This document shows positions 44,799 through 54,130 of a stretch of DNA of 64,000 nucleotides, piece after piece. Numbering within the stretch: the stretch's first letter is position 1; each line of letters begins with the position of its first letter. The notes beneath the pieces are model-generated. The model was not told the origin of the DNA. It searched no databases and was given only the letters and a program-made list of their open reading frames with translations. A program made the position numbers and the translations under genes. This stretch comes from Veillonella parvula (GTDB lineage Bacteria > Bacillota > Negativicutes > Veillonellales > Veillonellaceae): the NCBI RefSeq assembly GCF_036456085.1, contig NZ_CP138632.1:1531001-1595000 (forward strand), given 5' to 3'.

Positions 44799-45115
44799 AT
44801 CACGAGCACCCTCTCTGTGGAGTCTATAACTTCACTTTGCTTATCTCCAACTACAATTTCCATTCTTGAAAACTGCTTTTCTGTAACAGTTAACATAAAC
44901 AAGCTGCCACTAGGTGGCTTATTTTTGCGTACATGCTCCATGATAAGATTGGCACTAGTTGTATTAAGAACTAACTTTGAATATACAGACTCTTGTAACA
45001 TAAGAAAGCCAGATACAATTAAATACTTTCTAAAACTCCTATATTCTTTTCGATCTTCCGATGTTAACGTCGGCAAGTCAAACATTACTAGTATTCTCAT
45101 AAATCTATAGCTCAT
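44795..45115 (-). CDS. cas2: CRISPR-associated Cas2
   Basis: 106 residues: MSYRFMRILVMFDLPTLTSE carries the beta-1 strand with the metal-binding aspartate and the usual II-A N-terminus, then KEYRSFRKYLIVSGFLMLQESVYSK. It pairs with Cas1 in the integrase complex. Its start overlaps the cas1 end by 11 bases and its end overlaps csn2. Confidence 0.95.
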   Translation of the reverse strand: MSYRFMRILVMFDLPTLTSEDRKEYRSFRKYLIVSGFLMLQESVYSKLVLNTTSANLIMEHVRKNKPPSGSLFMLTVTEKQFSRMEIVVGDKQSEVIDSTERVLVI

Positions 45116-45980
45116 ATTCTATAAACCTAATTTGATTAACATCTTGAGTACGTAATGCATCAAATACACTTTTACAATAAATACGAATTGCTGCACTAAA
45201 TGTTTGAATAGTATCATTAATCTTTACATCTTCAGATAAAAGTTCTATAAGTGAAAGCTTTACATTACGGTCGAATTCTGTAGGTTTTAACTTGATAACT
45301 ACTGCATCAACAAATCCACGTAATGGTTCCATTAAATCAGATCCTAGATTATACGGATTAAATTGATTACAGTGATTTAGCCCTAGCTGTGTAATATATC
45401 CTAAGGATAAAATTTCTCGATTTACTGCTGAAAGTAATATAGCATATCCATAATTAAGGGCTGCATTAATAGGATTATCTTGGTCCCGAGAAAATGATTT
45501 TCCAAACAAGGCATTGAAATATACCTTTGCGGCATGCCCTTCACGTTGAGTTTCATCGTTTAAGGTCAACTCATCTAGATATTGATATAACAAATCTGCC
45601 TCAGCCAACTCTTGATGCTTCAATAAGTCGGCTTGATTCATAATTTTATGCCGTACAATTTCAGTCCAAATATAAGCTTGTACATCTTTAGACCACTCAG
45701 CTTGCTCCCGGCAGCGTTTACTACTATTATGACTACCGTGTAATGGAAGAACCTCACTAGCAGGGTTGCGTTTCTCATCACAAAAGACAATAGCTACCTT
45801 CTTTTTAATCAATTCATTTAGGAGTACGGCGGTGAGACTCACCGCCGTAGATTCAATAATCAACATATAGATTTCATCAATATATACTTTAGTCGTCTCA
45901 AAGTCCTTGCGAATAATCATGTAATTCATTTTAAAGTCTAACTTCGAACGACTACCTATGACTACTGTGCGCCAACTCAT
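45105..45980 (-). CDS. cas1: CRISPR-associated Cas1 integrase
   Basis: 291 residues. MSWRTVVIGSRSKLDFKMNY and the YGYAILLSAVNREILSLGY region with nearby GLNHCNQFNPYNLGSDLMEP give the catalytic Glu/His/Asp triad of Cas1. It inserts new spacers with Cas2. The start MSWRT is chosen for AGGGG upstream, 28 bases after cas9. Confidence 0.95.
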   Translation of the reverse strand: MSWRTVVIGSRSKLDFKMNYMIIRKDFETTKVYIDEIYMLIIESTAVSLTAVLLNELIKKKVAIVFCDEKRNPASEVLPLHGSHNSSKRCREQAEWSKDVQAYIWTEIVRHKIMNQADLLKHQELAEADLLYQYLDELTLNDETQREGHAAKVYFNALFGKSFSRDQDNPINAALNYGYAILLSAVNREILSLGYITQLGLNHCNQFNPYNLGSDLMEPLRGFVDAVVIKLKPTEFDRNVKLSLIELLSEDVKINDTIQTFSAAIRIYCKSVFDALRTQDVNQIRFIEYEL

Positions 45981-46008
45981 AATAACCCCTAGCACTAATG
46001 CCCACTCT

Positions 46009-49000
46009 TTAAACTATAGTGATTTCATTAGAATATAGACCAGTAATAGATTGATTTATAATTTTAAATTCATCTAAAGTATGAATTTTAACCCCAATTG
46101 TTGAACGAGAAGCAGTTATCCCTAAAGCTTTTACATCAAATGTAGTTTTACTATTAGTAAGTAAATTCAATACCTCAAGCAGATAAATACTTTGCTCCTC
46201 TAACGTCATGTTCATAAATTTACTACGTCCTACCGTAGATAGCTCATCTACTTTATTCCCCTTCATTTTCATGTATAAAGGGGTACGCAATTTACTCATA
46301 AGATAATCATATACAATAAGTCCATCCTTATCAGTTATAGAAACTATATTGGTAGAACCCTCATTATATATGCGGGTTGTTACTGTAGATGCTTTAATAT
46401 TATTATTGTCTTTATGTAGTAAAGCAAACTTCTCAAGCACCTTAATATATACAGCGATATTTGCAGGTACTACTACTTCTACCGCATTATCAATATAGAT
46501 ATTGCTATTAGTCTTCCCGCCCAAATAGTAATAGAACCCATTAACCTTAACAAGTTGATTAATACATAGCTTTCTATAAATAATAGAGATATCTTTCGCT
46601 TGTGGAGTGATAGAGGCTACATAATCAATCAAATCTTGATCTGTTATATTTCGATTTGTTAAATAAATCGGTAGTGGCACAATCTCTTTAACAACTTCTC
46701 CCTTTTTACCAATATATTGAACAATAATAGAATAGGCATTCTTAATTTTTGTCATGCCACCATATTTAGTTACATCTGCAAATACGCTGGATTTTGTTTT
46801 CATTCCAATATAAGCGCCATCTTTAGCCTTCGCTGCGACAGTGGCTTTATATACAGTTGCATCAGCTAAGGCACCAGATTGTTCTAGCAATCGTTTCGTA
46901 ACACGAACATCATTACTAGTCATCATTTTGTTAACTGTATCCATGCTTGTTTTTACATCCCAAGCTTTACCATCTTTAGCATTAGTACATTTGACGTCAT
47001 AGTTGAACATCTTCGCCAGATTATATGTGCGATTAGCCCCATTCTTTTTGAAAAATGCACGGAAGTTACGTGTAAATTTCTCATGGTACACATTACCTAC
47101 TACGATATTTAAATATGCATCTTTAGCGTGATGATGATGGTTTAATGAGCGGACCTTAATAAAGTTATTATCATGGCGGAAATCCGTTACATTCTCAGCT
47201 TTTACAAAGACTACATCAATATCCGGGTAAAGACGACGCAACAATGTTGTAGCAGCCTTAACAGATTGATTAGTTTCTACTAGTTGACGAGCAATAAAGC
47301 CACTTAAATCATCAGCTGTAAGTGGTGTAATGCGAGTAAGGCGCTCATATTTCCGTTCACTAATAAGACCTTGTTGCTTTAAGAATATCCAGAATGCCTT
47401 TTGTGCCTTTTGAATTTCTTTACTAATTGGATATGTATCTGATTTCTGAGCATTTGCAGTTCGTTTACATAACACTAAGTTATCAAAACTATCATCCTTG
47501 GTAAGGCTACGAGGATAAATATGATCAATATCATAGTTATCTGTATTTAACTGACTTAAATCTATAACTTCACCAGTATAAGCACAGCGTCCCATTTGAG
47601 TGTAGTATAAATAAAGCTTTTTACTTCTTAAAGCCGCATCATCATATTTAGCTAGTTCTGATTTTAACCCTCCAAACTCTTCATTCGTAAGTCCACTTAA
47701 TAATGCATCATCTTTTTTTATTGCTGCATATAAATCTGATAATCGTTTTTGGCGAGAATCTTTTTTCTTTTTCTCCGCTTTATTTGACCGTGTTACTTCT
47801 ACAAAGATACGAGCCGGTAAAGCTTTTTTAATATGTACAATTTCATCAACGATGCGCAATGCTTGCCATACCGCACGTTTAACAGCAGGTGAAAGCGCTA
47901 AATCATCGATAATATCATGAGGGTTCACGATTTGACCTTCTGTTAATTTATCATTTATCTCTTGAATACGTTCCATAAATAAAAATCTATCGCCTAATAG
48001 TTCCATCAAGTTATAGCTAAAATCACGCATTGCTTCAATAATGGTTACAGAAGTACCGTCTCCAGCCTTATCACAGCCATCGATACCATTTAGTAATTTC
48101 TTAGAAAGACGTCCCCAATCTCGATATCTTAATTTTGACAATTTTTTGATAGCTTCATCATCAAGGCACGAAGCGAATTTTTTACGCAACGTTTCACGTA
48201 ACATTTTTTTACTTTCACCAAAGATAGTAATATCCGTAATAATCTCTTCGGCCATAGACAAATCAAAATTATTACCAAGAATACGAACCATATCACGATA
48301 AGAGGCTAAATCATTTTTAATTTCTCCATCAAGACCTGTAATCTCAGGTTTATGCTTCTCAGGGATATAATTATTATCCTTTAAGAATTGCTCTATACGA
48401 TTTTTAGTCATCTTCTTATGGTCTTGCTTAAATACGGCCTTAATAAGATGCGCTTTTACCTTTGTCTCTAATGGCTTCCCATCAATACGCACATTATTTA
48501 GCTCGTTAAGCAACATGAACTCACTATATAAAAGAGATGATTTAGGCAGCACATCTTCACCTAACAAATAAGTACATTTATTCGTAAGGTTTTTAATAAA
48601 AGCAGCTGCTGATTTTTCCCGATCAATTTTATCATCAAAATTCCACGGAGTTACTCGTCCAGATGCTTTCCGAACTGCCCAAGCAAAACCACCATTATCT
48701 ACATTATGAGAAGTGTTTAAAGGCCCTACGTAATACGGAATGCGAAACTCAAGCATTTTAATAAGTTTCTCTGCTACAGAAAAACCATCCGCCACTTCAT
48801 TTAAAAATGGGAATTTAGGACCACATTTAGCAAGAATTACTTTAAGTTCTTCTAAATGTAATTGATACGGAATTACGCCATTATCTTTAATCCGTTGTAG
48901 TGGCAATAAGGTTTGTAATTCAATTTCACTAAGAATATACTCTTTATCCTTAGAATCTGGTAATCCCTCTACTACCTTTTTAGTGTACTTATAAAAATCT

Positions 49001-50205
49001 TCACGGTTACAACTCGTTTCCTCTGTACGACCTTGTTTAATATAGTGCACATAGTTATGCAAACCTTTTTCATCAACTTTGAACATCGCATTGTAAATGC
49101 TTCTATCAGACTTTAGTAAAGATTTCAATATAGCTAAATCATCTTTATGCTTGTTAAAAGCTTTTACCTTAGATTCAGAAATAGTAAGACCGGGTTCTTT
49201 AATGGACAGGAGTATAATAGCATCATATACAGATTTACAATCATCAATAATATAAATCTCATCACTCCAAGCTTTAGCTAGCTCATCTCGTTTATCGTCA
49301 TATGTGTCTCCTGTTATTTGAAGCTTTTTAAGGTCTTCTTCTAACTCTTCTACAGAGCCGAACAAGTCTATAAGACTAGCATTTAAACCTAATACTAAAT
49401 TTGCAAATGCTTTAAGTCTTTTTTTATCTTCTTTGACTTGATCTTTTTGAGTTTTACCAGAAGCATTCACTTCATCAGTAATTATATATGTATCAACAAG
49501 ACGTTCTATAGTCTTTGCTTTATCAGATTTTGTTTTCCCTGTTTCCATAAGGATTTGACCGATAGAACCAATTGCAGCACTAGAATCAAAACAATTGAAC
49601 GTAATATTTTCTAAGGCTTGTTTAAGCACATCATCAAGCGTTGAAGCATTTGAATCAAATGAAGCCCCTTCATAGAGAAAATTACCACGGTATTTTAAAA
49701 TATGATGTACTGCCAAGAATAACTTACGAATATCATAAGTACCATCTTTCATTAACTCTGCACGCAAATGATAAATAGTAGGATACGCTTTATAATAATC
49801 TTGATCAGTATAGTTTTTATCGATAAACAAAATATGTTTAGAACTATGACCGGTCGTTTTATCCTCATAGTGGTACTTACTTTCACGAAGGCGCATAAAG
49901 AATGTAGGATCCACCTGTGCCATAGCATCAGCAAATAATTCTTCTAATAGTTTTAAGCGTAATTTACGACGTTCTAAACGACGACGCATAGACCGGAATC
50001 CACGGCGTGCCACAGCGGATTCTCCCTCATCAAACAAACGACTTCCCCACATTTTATGAGATCGAAATTTCAGCAACTCATAGGCCTTATTGGTTACTGC
50101 CCAGCCCACTGAGCTTGTACCAATATCTAACCCCACAAAATAATCTTTAATTGGATATCCTTTCAAATGACTTGAAATAAGTTGGTTCGATGCTTGCGTT
50201 TCCAT
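46009..50205 (-). CDS. cas9: Cas9 effector nuclease, type II-A
   Basis: 1398 residues. RuvC-I YFVGLDIGTSSVGWAV with D27, the arginine-rich bridge helix RRGFRSMRRRLERRKLRLK (about residues 60-80), RuvC-II IFVEVTRSNKAEKKKK near 798, HNH with DIDHIYPRS (His at about 894), and RuvC-III HHHHAKDAYLN near 1025. Both nuclease sites look intact. Length and the associated repeat sequence resemble the Treponema denticola-type branch of II-A. The start METQASN is chosen because AAAGGAGAGG lies upstream. crRNA:tracrRNA-guided double-strand cutting is the expected role; the PAM is unknown. Confidence 0.97.
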   Translation of the reverse strand: METQASNQLISSHLKGYPIKDYFVGLDIGTSSVGWAVTNKAYELLKFRSHKMWGSRLFDEGESAVARRGFRSMRRRLERRKLRLKLLEELFADAMAQVDPTFFMRLRESKYHYEDKTTGHSSKHILFIDKNYTDQDYYKAYPTIYHLRAELMKDGTYDIRKLFLAVHHILKYRGNFLYEGASFDSNASTLDDVLKQALENITFNCFDSSAAIGSIGQILMETGKTKSDKAKTIERLVDTYIITDEVNASGKTQKDQVKEDKKRLKAFANLVLGLNASLIDLFGSVEELEEDLKKLQITGDTYDDKRDELAKAWSDEIYIIDDCKSVYDAIILLSIKEPGLTISESKVKAFNKHKDDLAILKSLLKSDRSIYNAMFKVDEKGLHNYVHYIKQGRTEETSCNREDFYKYTKKVVEGLPDSKDKEYILSEIELQTLLPLQRIKDNGVIPYQLHLEELKVILAKCGPKFPFLNEVADGFSVAEKLIKMLEFRIPYYVGPLNTSHNVDNGGFAWAVRKASGRVTPWNFDDKIDREKSAAAFIKNLTNKCTYLLGEDVLPKSSLLYSEFMLLNELNNVRIDGKPLETKVKAHLIKAVFKQDHKKMTKNRIEQFLKDNNYIPEKHKPEITGLDGEIKNDLASYRDMVRILGNNFDLSMAEEIITDITIFGESKKMLRETLRKKFASCLDDEAIKKLSKLRYRDWGRLSKKLLNGIDGCDKAGDGTSVTIIEAMRDFSYNLMELLGDRFLFMERIQEINDKLTEGQIVNPHDIIDDLALSPAVKRAVWQALRIVDEIVHIKKALPARIFVEVTRSNKAEKKKKDSRQKRLSDLYAAIKKDDALLSGLTNEEFGGLKSELAKYDDAALRSKKLYLYYTQMGRCAYTGEVIDLSQLNTDNYDIDHIYPRSLTKDDSFDNLVLCKRTANAQKSDTYPISKEIQKAQKAFWIFLKQQGLISERKYERLTRITPLTADDLSGFIARQLVETNQSVKAATTLLRRLYPDIDVVFVKAENVTDFRHDNNFIKVRSLNHHHHAKDAYLNIVVGNVYHEKFTRNFRAFFKKNGANRTYNLAKMFNYDVKCTNAKDGKAWDVKTSMDTVNKMMTSNDVRVTKRLLEQSGALADATVYKATVAAKAKDGAYIGMKTKSSVFADVTKYGGMTKIKNAYSIIVQYIGKKGEVVKEIVPLPIYLTNRNITDQDLIDYVASITPQAKDISIIYRKLCINQLVKVNGFYYYLGGKTNSNIYIDNAVEVVVPANIAVYIKVLEKFALLHKDNNNIKASTVTTRIYNEGSTNIVSITDKDGLIVYDYLMSKLRTPLYMKMKGNKVDELSTVGRSKFMNMTLEEQSIYLLEVLNLLTNSKTTFDVKALGITASRSTIGVKIHTLDEFKIINQSITGLYSNEITIV

Positions 50206-50231
50206 AAGTCCTCTCCTTTGGAAATTAATAA

Positions 50232-50260
50232 TTGACATTCATCAAATGCTTAACTATACT
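50232..50260 (+). promoter_or_regulatory. tracrRNA promoter
   Basis: TTGACA at 50232-50237, 17 bases, TATACT at 50255-50260; start expected near 50267. It lies in the cas9 upstream region and points away from cas9. Confidence 0.78.
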
Positions 50261-50266
50261 ATAATT

Positions 50267-50389
50267 AATCCAACTAGTTTTGGAGGTTTACAGAATTACA
50301 TTACGAGTTCAAATACAAATTAATTTACAATGCCTTCGGGCTGCCCGACGTAGGGCACCTACTCTCAATTCTTCGGAATTGAGTTTTTT
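50267..50389 (+). ncRNA. tracrRNA
   Basis: An anti-repeat at 50277-50314 (GTTTTGGAGGTTTACAGAAT and on) matches the array repeat. AAUUACAUUA pairs fully with UAGUGUAAUU of the crRNA repeat, and UCAAAU with GUUUGA, leaving a bulge between, as in functional duplexes. Downstream is a GCCTTCGGGC/GCCCGACGTAGGGC stem-loop region, and the gene ends in a strong terminator CTCAATT-CTTCGG-AATTGAG plus six T at 50364-50389. About 123 nt. Confidence 0.92.
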
Positions 50390-50624
50390 ATTGCCAAAAT
50401 TTACCATTTAAACGTGATATATAATCTATAAGTCGCCAAACACCGTATAATTAACTTCATTTTAGCATAAAACAATAAATTAATTCATATGTTTTTCATA
50501 AATCTTATAATTATACTCATAATCGAGTACATAAAAGTTAATAAATAGTTATGTTTATAAGTAAAGCCGAGCTACTCAAAATTTAACGTAGCTCGGCTTT
50601 TTCGTCTCTTTTATTCTAATATAA
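50390..50624. other. Gene-free AT-rich stretch with terminator, right flank of CRISPR-Cas
   Basis: No ORF. The GCCGAGCTA hairpin (AAAGCCGAGCTAC/GTAGCTCGGCTTTTT) at 50563-50603 terminates the gene at 50625 on the minus strand, and is nearly identical to the one at 43573. Confidence 0.75.
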
Positions 50625-51200
50625 TTATCTATAAATCATAATTTTACTTACTTTATCGCCTTTTTGTTCAAATTGTATGCCATGCATCATATCCGTACGA
50701 TAGCGATATTTCCCATAAAACCATCGATTATTAGAGTCTACTAAATCAGGTCTACCGTATACATTAAGGACTTTTCGCATGGAGTCGCCTACGGCAATGC
50801 CTCTATGTGTTGTGGCATCACGATTCTCGATCATCATATAGGTAACAACTGACTCTACACCATCCATTTTAAAACTCCCAAAGGTAACACCACCATAGGT
50901 GAGTCCTCTACTAGTTTCTTTAGTAGGCTGTCCCAAACTTGCTTTCACACTATCAAAGGTATTACCTAATGAAACACCAAGAACCATCATATCCTCGTCT
51001 GGTAAGTTAGCACCTACAAGTTGTCCTCCCGCATAATGAGTATACTGCTCAGCTTTCGGCCAATCGTAAGACTGTTTCGCTGCATTTGTTTCAAGGCGAT
51101 CCCACGTTTTGCTCAACCAACTTGCATCTGTCACATAACTATAACCACTTACCAATTGCAGGCCGATAACAAGCCCCGTAATCATGTATTTTCTTTTCAT
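50625..51200 (-). CDS. Exported protein with a C-terminal VYGRPD domain
   Basis: 191 residues with a signal peptide (MKRKYMITGLVIGLQLVSGY). The C-terminal half has RGIAVGDSMRKVLNVYGRPD, NNRWFYGKYRYRTD, and a preceding related half-domain VLGVSLGNTFDSVKASLGQP, suggesting an internal repeat of a small SmpA/copper-oxidase-like beta module. Function unknown. It follows the paralog at 51236 by 35 bases and is co-transcribed. A truncated copy is at 38863. AGGAGAGAG upstream. Confidence 0.72.
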   Translation of the reverse strand: MKRKYMITGLVIGLQLVSGYSYVTDASWLSKTWDRLETNAAKQSYDWPKAEQYTHYAGGQLVGANLPDEDMMVLGVSLGNTFDSVKASLGQPTKETSRGLTYGGVTFGSFKMDGVESVVTYMMIENRDATTHRGIAVGDSMRKVLNVYGRPDLVDSNNRWFYGKYRYRTDMMHGIQFEQKGDKVSKIMIYR

Positions 51201-51235
51201 GTTCTCTCTCCTGAACGATCTTATAAACAACTGAA

Positions 51236-52456
51236 TTACATTTTATCTTTACTTTGCATACGGATTACTTTATTCCGCAGTGTCTCAACATTTGCAAAAT
51301 CAGAATATTCTACCGTATTACGCAGCTGAATATGAGAATATGGCGTAGCCCCATCAATATAAACTAAGCTCATTATATATACATTCTTGTCATCACGTAA
51401 GAATCGATGCATTAAAGACGTTTTTCCTGGTTGATAGTTATCTACTAAAAGACTAGGAACGCCATTATTCCAAACAGATGCTGATTGAATAGGTGCATCA
51501 CCTATGATTTGACTTTCTGGCTTTATTTCCGAAATCTCGTCAATAAATGAATAGATATATTTATCATCTACTTTTACAGGTTTCTTAGCTACAATAAGTC
51601 GGATACCTGATCCACGATAGTCTCTCATTTCGGCAGAGTCCTTTAACGATTTCTGTGCTATTAGTTTGAGCCCTTTAGGAATACGATATGTGAAATTATC
51701 CCATTGAATACTTTCACTATAATGATCCATGTCATCTAACGATCGAATCGACGGAATTACATAATTACTCATAACGTGCTCGAGCTTGCCGGTAACAGGC
51801 TGATTTTTGTAGCTAAGACCTACCATATATTCTTGATTCGGTTGATTAAATAAACCAACTACAGCAACCATAGCAGGCGTATTCTCACCGAAAGACTCAG
51901 TTTCAATAGCCCATTTACCATGTGTGATACCCGGATATGTAAACTCCCCTTTTCGCTCTGATTTTAATTTGCCTAATGCATCATCATAATTCTGTTTTGT
52001 ACCAATCGCAAAAAATATGGAATTCTCTCTTACAATAGATAAACGTTCACCATCACTGCGTTTTGGGTAATACTTACTTGCTAATAGTAGTCCAGGAACA
52101 GATGCCCGAATGTTATTACGCTCATCATGCAACAACACAACTGCAGACTCATTAACAAGTAAGTCCATCAACTTCTCCGAATCGCTTGCTATCTGATTGA
52201 CTTCATCTCGTGTTAGTCCCCAGTCAGTTACATACATGTCCATGCGTTTTTTAGATTCAGAATGTAATTTTATAACATCACTAGCTCCTACATTGCTCAA
52301 GCTACCGGCCCGATAGTTTTCATAGGCATTGGCAGGGATATTCGCATCTGCCCCTGGTATAGGTGGCTGTCCTGCTGGCACTTCTATCTGTACAGCGCTT
52401 ACATTCATGGTGAAAGCAGCTAGTACAGCCATGATAATCAAACTTTTACGTAACAT
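51236..52456 (-). CDS. Exported protein, IPGAD paralog family
   Basis: 406 residues. Signal peptide MLRKSLIIMAVLAAFTMNVS and mature start IEVPAGQPPIPGADANIP, nearly identical to the gene at 41802, then diverging with conserved islands (MSNYVIPSIRSLDDMDHY, FTYRIPKGLKLIA, SVWNNGVPSLLVDNYQPG). First gene of a two-gene unit with 50625. The conserved palindromic element lies upstream at 52492-52560. Role unknown. Confidence 0.8.
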   Translation of the reverse strand: MLRKSLIIMAVLAAFTMNVSAVQIEVPAGQPPIPGADANIPANAYENYRAGSLSNVGASDVIKLHSESKKRMDMYVTDWGLTRDEVNQIASDSEKLMDLLVNESAVVLLHDERNNIRASVPGLLLASKYYPKRSDGERLSIVRENSIFFAIGTKQNYDDALGKLKSERKGEFTYPGITHGKWAIETESFGENTPAMVAVVGLFNQPNQEYMVGLSYKNQPVTGKLEHVMSNYVIPSIRSLDDMDHYSESIQWDNFTYRIPKGLKLIAQKSLKDSAEMRDYRGSGIRLIVAKKPVKVDDKYIYSFIDEISEIKPESQIIGDAPIQSASVWNNGVPSLLVDNYQPGKTSLMHRFLRDDKNVYIMSLVYIDGATPYSHIQLRNTVEYSDFANVETLRNKVIRMQSKDKM

Positions 52457-52491
52457 AAAACCCTCTCTTTTTTCTCTCACATTACAACATA

Positions 52492-52560
52492 AATAAGCAC
52501 AACCTTATTAGCATAAGTATACTATGTAAACAAGGCTGTGCCTATTATTAATAATTTTAT
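52492..52560 (-). promoter_or_regulatory. Conserved palindromic upstream element, copy 2
   Basis: GCACAACCTTATTAGCATAA and its dyad partner ending AAGGCTGTGC around TATACT, followed by TATTATTAATAATTTTATA. Same arrangement as at 43091 and 54743. Confidence 0.65.
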
Positions 52561-52615
52561 AATTTAGTATATGTATGATATATCTATAATTGGTATATAT
52601 AAGGTTTATCTCCAT

Positions 52616-52644
52616 TTGACGATATATCCCTTTATCCCTATAAT
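52616..52644 (+). promoter_or_regulatory. Promoter of antisense RNA, module C
   Basis: TTGACG, 17 bases, TATAAT; the same as the other three modules. Confidence 0.78.
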
Positions 52645-52651
52645 ATAAGTA

Positions 52652-52765
52652 GATAGTCAGACGAGTAGTGACGTCAGGCTCATCTCACAAACAAATAACA
52701 TGTAGAAATGGCCTTTTCGTTTTATCTAATTTCCGAAGAAACGAAGGGCTATTTTGCTATTTCTA
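52652..52765 (+). ncRNA. Antisense antitoxin RNA, module C
   Basis: Predicted from the promoter at 52616; begins GATAGTCAGACGAG. The terminator stem region (GGCCTTTTCGTTT...GAAACGAAGGGCT) has diverged from modules A and B but keeps compensating bases. 3' end approximate. Confidence 0.55.
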
Positions 52766-52850
52766 GACAAATAAGCGCCACAAGTGCTCCAAAGGATATC
52801 ATGACTGATAAAATCCCAAGGATAATCATAATGATTTTATAACCACTCAT
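52749..52850 (-). CDS. 33-residue hydrophobic type I toxin, module C (most diverged)
   Basis: MSGYKIIMIILGILSVMISF, then GALVALICLEIAK. The length (33 residues), the IIM start block, the FGAL-ALICL core and the promoter layout are kept, while the acidic residues near the N-terminus and the TKDK tail are lost. It could be a separate specificity or a decaying copy. Promoter TTGTAT (52933-52938)/TATAAT (52910-52915). Confidence 0.68.
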   Translation of the reverse strand: MSGYKIIMIILGILSVMISFGALVALICLEIAK

Positions 52851-52975
52851 AAGCAACCCTCCCTTCAAAAACGAAGAGAGGCCCAACCTCGCCTAACTAT
52901 CCTAAGTCTATTATAGAACGAACTAATATGCGATACAATAAGCATTATATTATATAAATATACGAATAAACTAAT

Positions 52976-53016
52976 AAAAGCCAAGTTATTCCTAACTATG
53001 AATAGCTTGGCTTTTA
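52976..53016. terminator. Hairpin homologous to the GCCGAGCTA terminator
   Basis: AAAGCCAAGTTATT and AATAGCTTGGCTTTT; a diverged copy at the same position relative to toxin module C as the hairpin at 43573 has to module B. Confidence 0.7.
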
Positions 53017-53106
53017 CATTATGTAAATAAGTTAAAAATATATCAGAAATCTAATATGCGTATTTAGGAGCTTTCAAAAGCTAATGAAATATCAGTCCAA
53101 TAATAA

Positions 53107-53547
53107 TCAGAATCGGAGCCAGGTAAGAAACACAAAAATAACAATAGCTAAAACAATAATAGTGCCATACATTAATATCCCTAGCTTTATAACAAAATCT
53201 ATACTATAAAAGATAAATGTCCCCACTAAAGATTGGTCTTTCAAAGAAAAGTACCAAGCTTTCACTCTATAATAAATTTTTGGTTTATCAAACGCTGGAT
53301 ATAGTTTCTCATGCCACAAAATAAGCCACGGTAAAACCCAAATATTCCCGAAGGTAAATATCAATACTGGCAAATAATCCCTTAATGGATATGCTTCTAA
53401 TACATATCGATCATAGAGCAATGTATAGAAAGCCCAAATAGAGATTCCCCAAATAAGTAAAAGCACAAGCTTTATTAGGAGTCCAAAAACAAGTTTTATC
53501 TTTAATCTATGTTTATTCACTGTTTTAACCACTCTAGTGCCATACAT
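53107..53547 (-). CDS. Small membrane protein, function unknown
   Basis: 146 residues, three to four hydrophobic stretches (about 18-45, 55-80, 105-145) with many aromatic residues and a positively charged N-terminus. No family recognised. It begins a few bases after the stop of the exported-protein gene upstream, so it is the last gene of the 54131-53553-53107 unit. The start codon is uncertain. Confidence 0.6.
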   Translation of the reverse strand: MYGTRVVKTVNKHRLKIKLVFGLLIKLVLLLIWGISIWAFYTLLYDRYVLEAYPLRDYLPVLIFTFGNIWVLPWLILWHEKLYPAFDKPKIYYRVKAWYFSLKDQSLVGTFIFYSIDFVIKLGILMYGTIIVLAIVIFVFLTWLRF

Positions 53548-53552
53548 AAATA

Positions 53553-54122
53553 TTACAACTCATCATCATAAGATAGTCCAAAGATCTTTTTATAGATCAA
53601 ATTAGGCAATTTATATTTTTCATCACCAAATTCAGCAGGTAGAATCATAGCTTTTAGATTTTCTGCATATATACGTTGTTGGCGAATTTGTCCATTATTG
53701 TAATAGGTACCGCCATCATTAACGGTCCCTGTAATTCCTGAACTTCCTTGCTTTGCACGCCAAATAGAGATATATGGGGTCTTATCACCTTGTTTTAAAC
53801 TTCTATCATGATCATTAATCAAATGGCGCAAAGAACGATCCATTTGGTAATCGTATTGTACTGAAAGTCCTTGAATCATATTCGCAGCAGGCATGGAAAC
53901 ATAAATGACGGCTTCAATACGACGATGGCCATTCGGCGCCGTTACAGACTTAACAGATGAAAGATCCAAATATTTTCCATCTCCTCTTCCAGAGTCAGCA
54001 CTCGAATCGATGTGTTCAAATCGTTCTGCGTTTAATAAGTCAGCTTGTGATACGGCTTGGATTTGCATTGGCAACACGAGGCAGCTTAGTAACCATAGTG
54101 AAAGTAAATATATGCGTTTCAT
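53553..54122 (-). CDS. Exported protein, function unknown
   Basis: 189 residues. A signal peptide (MKRIYLLSLWLLSCLVLPMQ, then IQA) precedes a mature domain with VSQADLLNAERFEHI and a central beta-rich part. The start at the second of two adjacent ATGs is preferred as GAGGTGG lies at correct spacing. It overlaps the preceding gene's stop region. Similar in size and layout, though not clearly in sequence, to the upstream protein. Unknown role. Confidence 0.68.
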   Translation of the reverse strand: MKRIYLLSLWLLSCLVLPMQIQAVSQADLLNAERFEHIDSSADSGRGDGKYLDLSSVKSVTAPNGHRRIEAVIYVSMPAANMIQGLSVQYDYQMDRSLRHLINDHDRSLKQGDKTPYISIWRAKQGSSGITGTVNDGGTYYNNGQIRQQRIYAENLKAMILPAEFGDEKYKLPNLIYKKIFGLSYDDEL

Positions 54123-54130
54123 CATCCACC

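Noticed and set aside
46009-50205. Type II-C assignment of the CRISPR-Cas locus
   Set aside because: A csn2 gene overlaps cas2, and Cas9 is long (1398 residues), both II-A features.
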